This document shows, piece after piece, positions 58,577-64,000 of a stretch of 64,000 nt of DNA. Position 1 is the first letter of the stretch. Every line of letters starts with the position of its first letter. The position numbers and the translations under genes are program-made. Under the pieces are notes generated by a model, which saw only the letters and a list, made by a program, of their open reading frames with translations, had not been told where the DNA came from and did not search any database. The stretch lies in assembly GCF_016405985.1 (NCBI RefSeq), contig NZ_JAEFCF010000005.1:1-64000 (forward strand), given 5' to 3'. This DNA is from Paracoccus sp. IB05. GTDB taxonomy: Bacteria > Pseudomonadota > Alphaproteobacteria > Rhodobacterales > Rhodobacteraceae.

Positions 58577-59581
58577 ATGCAGAGATCTGAGATAAAACTA
58601 CTGATCGCCGGCCTTGCTCTTCTGGGCTCGGGCTTCGCCGCGAATGCAGAATCGATGCGGCTTGAATGGGTGATGCAGGGTCAGTTTGCCGGCCCGATCG
58701 TCGCCGCAGACAAGGGCTGGTACAAAGAGGCCGGCGTTGATCTGGAGCTGCGCCCGGCCGGCCCGGATATCAAGCCCTCGGTGATGGTGGCGACCGGCGT
58801 CGATACATTCGGGATCGGCCACCCGAACCAGATCATCGCCGCGCGCTCGAATGGGGTGCCGCTGGTGATGGTCAGCCAATGGGGCCAGAAATCGGCCACC
58901 ACCTATATCGCGCGCAAGGACAGCGGCATCGCAAAGCTCGAAGATGTCAAAGGCCATTCAGTGGGTCTGTGGTTCGGCGGCGACGAACATGAATTCCTCG
59001 CCATGCTGAAAAAGGCCGGGATCGCGCAGAGTGATGTGAATATCGTCAGCCAGGGCTATGACATCATTTCCTGGCTGAATGGCGATTACGATGTGATGCA
59101 GGTCACGCAGTATAACGAATTGCAGCTTGTCTATCAGAACGGCCATGCCCCCGACAGTCTGACCTATCTCGACCCTGCCGATTATGGCGCCGAGCTGATT
59201 TCGGGCGGGCTCTTCACCACCGAAGAGGTGATCGCGGCCAATCCGGACATGGTGCAAAAAGTGGTCGATGTTTCGCTGCAGGGCTGGCAGGCTGCCTTTG
59301 CCGATCCCGAAGCTGCGGCGGATATCATGCTGAAATACAATGCCGAACTCGACCGCGATCACCAGATCGCGCAGATCAGGGCGATGAAGGTATTGGCCTG
59401 TGCCGGCCCGACCCTTGACGGCAAATTCGGCGAGACGGAACTTGCGAATTACGAGACCGCGCAAGAGATCCTGCTCGGGGCCGAGCTGATCACCGCGCCT
59501 GTCGATCTGGCGAAGGCCTATACCAATGCCTTTGTCGATGCTGCGCCCGCAGAGCTGCGCAAGATCGCCTGCGAGAGCTGA
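58577..59581 (+). CDS. Periplasmic NMT1/THI5-like substrate-binding protein
   Basis: Binds the imported solute. The 334-residue protein has a signal peptide (KLLIAGLALLGSGFAANA) and then the NMT1/THI5 fold: LEWVMQGQFAGPIVAADKGWYKEAGVDLEL, VATGVDTFGIGHPNQII, and a central VMQVTQYNELQLV segment. Such proteins bind pyrimidines, sulfonates, nitrate or aromatic amines; the ligand here is not predictable. A GGAGAGA ribosome site lies close ahead of the ATG. Confidence 0.88.
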   Translation: MQRSEIKLLIAGLALLGSGFAANAESMRLEWVMQGQFAGPIVAADKGWYKEAGVDLELRPAGPDIKPSVMVATGVDTFGIGHPNQIIAARSNGVPLVMVSQWGQKSATTYIARKDSGIAKLEDVKGHSVGLWFGGDEHEFLAMLKKAGIAQSDVNIVSQGYDIISWLNGDYDVMQVTQYNELQLVYQNGHAPDSLTYLDPADYGAELISGGLFTTEEVIAANPDMVQKVVDVSLQGWQAAFADPEAAADIMLKYNAELDRDHQIAQIRAMKVLACAGPTLDGKFGETELANYETAQEILLGAELITAPVDLAKAYTNAFVDAAPAELRKIACES

Positions 59582-59645
59582 GGTCTGATCCTGTCTCCGG
59601 CGCTTATCCCGCGCCGGAGCTGCCATTTTCATCCGGAGTATCCCC

Positions 59646-60584
59646 ATGCGCGACATCAGCATCCGTCTTCTGTGGCACAAACAGGCGCAGTTCGCCGGCT
59701 ATCTTCTGGCCGAAGAGCTGGGGCTGGCCGAAAAGAACGGCGTGCGGATCCGCTGCCAGGGGCTTGATTTCGCGTGCAAACATGTGAATGCGATTTTCGA
59801 GGGCCAGGCCGATATGGCGGTGGCAAGCCCGGCGCATCTGCTGGAAAGCCGCGATCCCGCCGCGCTGCGCTGGCTGCTTTCGATCCAGCAGCAAAGCCCG
59901 CTGGTCTATCCCGCCCGCAAATCCGATGGCATCGCGACACTGGCCGATCTTGCCGGGCGCCGGGCCGGGGTCTGGCCGGGGCATGAGGATCTGGAACTGC
60001 GCTGGATGCTGCACCGCGCCGGTGTGGCCGATGATGCCGTCACCCGGATCCCGATGCCCGATACCGTGGCGCCTTTCCTCGCAGGCGAAACCGCGACGGG
60101 GCAGATGACCTCCTATCACGAACTGCATGTGGTCGAGGAAACCATTCCCCATGACGAGCTGGTTATTTTCGATGGCCGCGCCTCGGGGACGCAGATCCTG
60201 AAGGACGGGCTGATCGTGCCGGCAAGCCTGGTCGAGGCCGAACCAGAGATCGTCCAGGCCGTGGTCGATGCGGTGCTTGAGGGCTGGACCATCGCGTTCG
60301 ACGACCCCGAACGCGCCATCGCCGCCTGTCTGCGCGCGCGGCCCGAGCGCAGCCATGCCGAGGAAAGCGCACAGCTCGCCGCGATCCGGGCGCTGTCGCT
60401 GACCGGCGCCACCCTGACCGAGGGGCTCGGCTTTCCCGACCCCGCCCATATGGAGGCCGCCGCTCGCGCGATGCGCGAGGTCGAAGGCGCGGCACCCGAC
60501 ACGGCCGGGCTGCGCGACCCCCGTTTCTGGCAGGCGGCGCCGACCGTCTTCCGCTCCGCCAGCTGGGCTGAGGGGGCCGCGTGA
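59646..60584 (+). CDS. Cytoplasmic NMT1/THI5-like paralogue of the binding protein
   Basis: A 312-residue protein with the same fold as its neighbour. The paired motifs are HKQAQFAGYLLAEELGL here versus MQGQFAGPIVAADKGW there, and MTSYHELHVV here versus VTQYNELQLV there. It has no signal peptide and starts directly with MRDISIRLLWH, so it should stay in the cytoplasm. Inference: it could be a ligand sensor or a substrate carrier to the dehydrogenase, or an enzyme like Thi5, which uses its own histidine; no such role is proven. It overlaps the next gene by 4 bases. Confidence 0.85.
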   Translation: MRDISIRLLWHKQAQFAGYLLAEELGLAEKNGVRIRCQGLDFACKHVNAIFEGQADMAVASPAHLLESRDPAALRWLLSIQQQSPLVYPARKSDGIATLADLAGRRAGVWPGHEDLELRWMLHRAGVADDAVTRIPMPDTVAPFLAGETATGQMTSYHELHVVEETIPHDELVIFDGRASGTQILKDGLIVPASLVEAEPEIVQAVVDAVLEGWTIAFDDPERAIAACLRARPERSHAEESAQLAAIRALSLTGATLTEGLGFPDPAHMEAAARAMREVEGAAPDTAGLRDPRFWQAAPTVFRSASWAEGAA

Positions 60585-61786
60585 CGATGCAAAGGCAACA
60601 GGTGCAGCCACCAGGCGAGGCCGGGGTGATCATCCTCGGCGGCGGGGTGATTGGCCTGTCGCTGGCGCTTGCGCTGGCCGAGGCGGGTCTGCGCCCGCTT
60701 TTGATCGAAGCGCGGTCTTTTGGCGGTGCGGTAACCGCTGGCAGCCTGGCCGGGATCGGCGTTCATATGCATGGCATGGCCGAGTTCCACCTGATGACCG
60801 AGGCCTGCCGTCTCTGGCGTGATCTGGCCGCAAAAGTCGGAAATCCGTTCGAATACAATCCACAAGGCCAGATCGGTTTCATCCTCGATCAGGAGGGAAT
60901 GGAGAGCGGCGAGGCCTGGGTGGCCGAAGAAAGCGCGCTTGGAGCGCCCTGTCGACTGCTCACACCTGCCCAGCTGCGCGAGATCGAGCCCGGCCTGACC
61001 GGCCCGGTCCTTGGCGCGACCTGGGCGCCCGACAGCGCCACTGTGAACCCGTTTTTCGCGGCCCGCACCCTTCTGCGCCTCGCGCGGGAGGCGGGGGCGC
61101 TCGCTTTTGAACATTGCCCTGCCGCTGCGCTTTTGTCCCAGGGCGGACGCATCACCGGTGTCCGGCTTGCCAACGGCCAGGAAATCCGCGCCGATCATAC
61201 CATTCTCGCCGCCGGACCCTGGTCGCAGGAAATCGCGGCGCCCGCCGGGGTCATGGTGCCGCTGCGCCCGCGCCAGGCGCAATGCCTTGTGGGCCTGCGC
61301 CAGCCGCCCGGCACCATCCGCCATGTGGTCAGCGCGGTCGAACGCCGGGGCGGCGTCGATGCCGGCTATACCCAGATCCAGCAAAGCGTGAATGGCCAGA
61401 TCCTTTTCAACACGGTGATCACCCCGGTCGATTCAGGCGCTGCCGGGCGCGACCGCATCAATGAAGTGCCGGCGAGTTTCGTGACCTCGTCGATCGATAT
61501 GCTGGTCCGGCTGTTTCCGGCGCTGGCGGATCTGGTGCTCCTGCGCTCCTGGGTACGGTTCGAGGCGGTTTCGCCCGATGCGCGGTTCATGGCGGGGCGG
61601 CTCGCGCCGGAAGGCCTGTGGATCTGCGCCGGCGACAATGGCTCGGGCTATTGCCGGGCGCTGATGCTGGGCCGCTATCTTGCGGGCGAAATCTCGGGCA
61701 ACAGCCGCGCCGGTCTTGCCCCCGATCTGGTCGCTCAGGCGCGCGCGCTTTACGCGCCCGCGCGGTTTTCACAACAGGCAGCCTGA
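60581..61786 (+). CDS. FAD-dependent dehydrogenase (DAO family; HcnC/opine-oxidase-like)
   Basis: Probable catalytic subunit that oxidises an amino or imino substrate. The 401-residue protein has the FAD-binding GxGxxG (IILGGGVIGLSLALAL) and the DAO-family C-terminal motif (GLWICAGDNGSGYCRALMLGRYLAGEI). Start GTG 60581 overlaps the previous stop (GTGA); ATG 60587 is an alternative. The two following genes encode partners resembling HcnA and HcnB, and octopine/nopaline oxidases and some hydroxyproline dehydrogenases share this design. Confidence 0.82.
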   Translation: MTMQRQQVQPPGEAGVIILGGGVIGLSLALALAEAGLRPLLIEARSFGGAVTAGSLAGIGVHMHGMAEFHLMTEACRLWRDLAAKVGNPFEYNPQGQIGFILDQEGMESGEAWVAEESALGAPCRLLTPAQLREIEPGLTGPVLGATWAPDSATVNPFFAARTLLRLAREAGALAFEHCPAAALLSQGGRITGVRLANGQEIRADHTILAAGPWSQEIAAPAGVMVPLRPRQAQCLVGLRQPPGTIRHVVSAVERRGGVDAGYTQIQQSVNGQILFNTVITPVDSGAAGRDRINEVPASFVTSSIDMLVRLFPALADLVLLRSWVRFEAVSPDARFMAGRLAPEGLWICAGDNGSGYCRALMLGRYLAGEISGNSRAGLAPDLVAQARALYAPARFSQQAA

Positions 61787-61788
61787 TC

Positions 61789-62064
61789 ATGAGCCAGCCC
61801 ATCCGCATCACGCTTGACGGAGACGAGATCGAGGTCGCCCCCGACCTGCCGCTGACCTCGATCCTGATGGAACGCGCGCCGGGATGGCGCGAAAGCCCGC
61901 GGCTGCAGGCCCGAAGGGGGATGTTTTGCGGTATGGGCCTGTGTTTCGAATGCGTGGTCGAGGTCGATGGCCAATGGACCCGCGCCTGTATGGAGCGCAG
62001 CCGGAGCGGGATGGAAATCCGCACCGCTGACCAGCGTCGCAGTGCCGGAGGCGGCCATGTCTGA
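61789..62064 (+). CDS. Small [2Fe-2S] subunit (HcnA/OoxX-like)
   Basis: Electron-transfer subunit of the flavin dehydrogenase. The 91-residue protein has a plant-ferredoxin-like cysteine pattern (FCGMGLCFEC, then TRAC near residue 68) and an N-terminal beta-rich segment (PIRITLDGDEIEV). The start at 61789 lies 3 bases after the DAO stop; the frame opens earlier at 61618 but only this ATG gives the right size. It overlaps the next gene by 8 bases. Confidence 0.85.
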   Translation: MSQPIRITLDGDEIEVAPDLPLTSILMERAPGWRESPRLQARRGMFCGMGLCFECVVEVDGQWTRACMERSRSGMEIRTADQRRSAGGGHV

Positions 62065-63514
62065 GCCTCAAACCCATTTCCGCACGGACGAGGGCGCTGT
62101 GGCGCAGATCCTGGATTGCGACATTGCCATCGTGGGCGCCGGACCGGCCGGGCTTGCCGCCGGAGAGGCTGCTGCCGGAACCGGCGCGCGGGTGATCTTG
62201 CTTGACACATTCGCCGCACCCGGCGGGCAATATTCCATGCAGCCCACCCAGGGCGACAGCCCCTTCACCGATACTCCCGCTGTGCGGCTGGCGCGTGAAG
62301 CCACCGCCCGGCTGGCGGCCAGGGGCGTGCAGATCCTGACCCGGGCCGAGGTGTTCCATGCCGCGAAACGCCAGGATGGCAGCTTCCGGCTGGCGGTCTC
62401 GCAGCAAGGTGCGGCGCGGGTGATCCGGGCCGGCGCGGTGATTGCCGCCACTGGCGCGATGGAGCGGCCCTTGCCCTTCCCGGGCTGGACGCTGCCCGGT
62501 GTGATCGGAGCCGGTGCGGCGCAGCGGCTTTTGAAAACCGGCACCGGGAGCCTCGGGCCGCAGGGAAAGACGGTTCTCGCCGGATCGGGTCCGTTTCTCT
62601 TTGCCGTGGCACAGACATTCGCCAAAGCCGGCGCGCCGCTTGATCATCTGGTCGAGATGCGGCGCCCTGGTGTCCGTGAGGCACTCGGGCTGTTTCTGGC
62701 GCATCCCTCGCGCCTCCCCGAGGCGCTGCGGCTGATGGCGGATCTCAAAGCCAGCCGCGCCCGCCGCCATTCTGGCCATATGGTGACACGCGCGCTTGGA
62801 ACGACCTGCCTCGAGGCGGTCGAGATCGCGCCCCTTGGGCCGGACGGCCAGCCCGGTATGGCGGCGGCCCGGGTGCTGGATGGTGTGGGGACGCTGGCCA
62901 TTGGCTATGGCTTTCAGCCGGTGGTGGATCTGACGACGCAGCTTGGCGCGGATCACGGTCATGACCCGGCGCTTGGGGGGTTCTATTGCCAGACCGGCGC
63001 CGATGGCGGCACCAGTCTGGCGGGGCTTTATGCCGCTGGCGAGACCTGCGGCCTCGGGGGGGCCAATCCGGCGCGGCTTTCGGGGCGGATTGCCGGGCTT
63101 TCGGCGGCGCGGGGGCTTGGTTTTGCGGCTGCGCCGGATGAGACCGCGATAAAGGCACTGCGCCGGGCGCGGGATTTTGCGGCGCGGCTGGCGGCGCTCT
63201 GGCCCGCGCCGCAGCGCCTGCCGCTGAGCCTGCCCCCTGATGAGCTGATCTGCCGCTGCGAAGATGTACGGGTCACCGATATCCGGGCCGCGATCCAGGA
63301 TGGCGCCCGCGAAGCGATGGCCGTCAAGCTCTGGACCAGGGCAGGCATGGGCCCCTGTCAGGGCCGCATCTGCGGCGCAGGGTTGTCTGCGGTGCTGGAA
63401 GAGGCCGGCGTAACGGCCATAGCGGCAGGCTATAACCGCGCCCATCTGCCATTGCGCCCGACCCCCATCGGCATCGTCCGCGCGGCGATGGCAAGCGGAG
63501 AATGGGATATATGA
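62057..63514 (+). CDS. FAD/NAD-type subunit with C-terminal BFD-like [2Fe-2S] domain (HcnB-like)
   Basis: Third subunit of the same dehydrogenase. The 485-residue protein has an N-terminal FAD site (DIAIVGAGPAGLAAGEAA), a second nucleotide site (VLAGSGPFLFAVAQTF) and a C-terminal bacterioferritin-ferredoxin-like domain (ICRCEDV then GPCQGRICG, four Cys). Layout matches HcnB and OoxA. Together with the two preceding genes it forms a three-part enzyme passing electrons to a quinone or cytochrome chain. It overlaps the next gene by 4 bases. Confidence 0.87.
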   Translation: MSEPQTHFRTDEGAVAQILDCDIAIVGAGPAGLAAGEAAAGTGARVILLDTFAAPGGQYSMQPTQGDSPFTDTPAVRLAREATARLAARGVQILTRAEVFHAAKRQDGSFRLAVSQQGAARVIRAGAVIAATGAMERPLPFPGWTLPGVIGAGAAQRLLKTGTGSLGPQGKTVLAGSGPFLFAVAQTFAKAGAPLDHLVEMRRPGVREALGLFLAHPSRLPEALRLMADLKASRARRHSGHMVTRALGTTCLEAVEIAPLGPDGQPGMAAARVLDGVGTLAIGYGFQPVVDLTTQLGADHGHDPALGGFYCQTGADGGTSLAGLYAAGETCGLGGANPARLSGRIAGLSAARGLGFAAAPDETAIKALRRARDFAARLAALWPAPQRLPLSLPPDELICRCEDVRVTDIRAAIQDGAREAMAVKLWTRAGMGPCQGRICGAGLSAVLEEAGVTAIAAGYNRAHLPLRPTPIGIVRAAMASGEWDI

Positions 63515-64000
63515 ACACGCATTCGCAAAATGAAACCTTGCGCGCCCCGGTCACAAGCCGGGGGCGCTTCATCACGCTTCGCCTGCGCCCGGGTGAGGAA
63601 GTTCTGGGCCAGCTGGTCGATTTCGTTGTGGCACAGAACATCCGGGCCGCGGCGCTTGTCTCGGCGGTGGGCTCGCTGACGCGGGCGGCGATCCGCTTTG
63701 CCAATCAGCCGGATGCGACGATCCTGGCTGGTCATTTCGAAGTCTGCACGATGTCGGGCACAGTGGAATGCGCGGCCCCGGGTATTGCGCTGAACGGGCT
63801 TGAGGCGCCGGGCCAGGGCGCCGCCCATGTCCATCTCGCGATCTCGGATGGTGAGGGCCGGATGACCGGCGGCCATATGATGATCGGCTGCGAGGTCTAT
63901 ACGACCTTAGAGATCGTGCTTCTCGTGCTGGACGATCAGGTCTTCACACGCGAACACTGTGACATGTCGGGCTATCCGGAGCTCGTCATCCGGGCCGCAG
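63511..64000 (+). CDS. DUF296/PPC-domain protein, cut by the window end
   Basis: At least 163 residues are visible and the frame is still open at base 64000. The PPC/PCC (DUF296) pattern is clear: SRGRFITLRLRPGEEV, LVSAVGSLTRAAIRFAN, then HVHLAISDGEGRMTGGHMM and VYTTLEIVLLVL. The conserved HVH and GGH histidines could bind a metal. Such domains occur in DNA-binding proteins and in a few enzymes, so function is open. It starts in an ATGA overlap with the HcnB-like gene and so belongs to the operon. Confidence 0.8.
   Translation, partial: MNTHSQNETLRAPVTSRGRFITLRLRPGEEVLGQLVDFVVAQNIRAAALVSAVGSLTRAAIRFANQPDATILAGHFEVCTMSGTVECAAPGIALNGLEAPGQGAAHVHLAISDGEGRMTGGHMMIGCEVYTTLEIVLLVLDDQVFTREHCDMSGYPELVIRAA

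Noticed and set aside
1-64000. Search for CRISPR arrays, tRNA and rRNA genes
   Set aside because: No regularly spaced direct repeats and no cloverleaf or rRNA-like sequences were noticed by eye; short or degenerate ones could have been missed.

Overview
The window is high-GC alphaproteobacterial DNA, most likely from a Rhodobacterales/Paracoccaceae species. Three things point that way: a repABC replication module, a DctSR-controlled DctPQM TRAP system of the Rhodobacter capsulatus type, and SOS boxes of the alphaproteobacterial form GTTC-N7-GTTC. Because of repABC, this is probably part of a large plasmid or chromid.

Positions 1-5.3 kb hold most of an integrated ssDNA microvirus (Microviridae). 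It has a truncated DNA pilot protein, a tiny basic J-like protein, the major capsid protein, two small unknown proteins, a peptidoglycan amidase, a run of hairpins, the HUH replication initiator, and a basic protein encoded partly in an overlapping frame. Beyond the prophage, 5.5-20.1 kb on the minus strand is a two-gene operon for a giant secreted protein of about 3,660 residues built from some 26 DUF11/DUF7507-type repeats and a 1,190-residue outer-membrane beta-barrel protein. A frameshifted tyrosine recombinase follows (20.7-21.7 kb).

repA-repB-repC (22.0-25.5 kb) comes with perfect parS-like palindromes and a predicted antisense ctRNA. Next is a damaged IS110/IS1111-type element that appears to have inserted between codons 1 and 2 of an SRAP gene. 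It has cut the SRAP-imuA-imuB-dnaE2 mutasome operon (26.6-32.5 kb) off from its SOS box and start codon. Then come dctR-dctS (minus) and dctPQM (plus) for C4-dicarboxylate sensing and uptake (32.8-38.7 kb).

From 39-50.8 kb: a secreted crystallin-like protein, a LuxR-type regulator fragment, a Rieske oxygenase divergent from a MocR-type regulator that lacks the usual PLP lysine, a phosphonate/organophosphate-type ABC importer divergent from an inositol-monophosphatase-family enzyme and a DeoR repressor, a phospholipase D-type enzyme, TspO and a DUF883 protein. From 50.9-53.5 kb a minus-strand pair (UdgX fused to an N-terminal DNA-metabolism domain, and its radical-SAM partner) lies behind a second perfect SOS box.

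The last 10 kb (53.6-64 kb) is one GntR-regulated catabolic operon: SDR, aldehyde dehydrogenase, a NitT/TauT-type ABC transporter, a second substrate-binding-like protein with no signal peptide, an HcnABC/opine-oxidase-like three-subunit flavin dehydrogenase, and a DUF296/PPC protein cut by the window edge. Almost every gene overlaps the next, so it looks like one transcription unit. Its substrate is not evident from the sequence.
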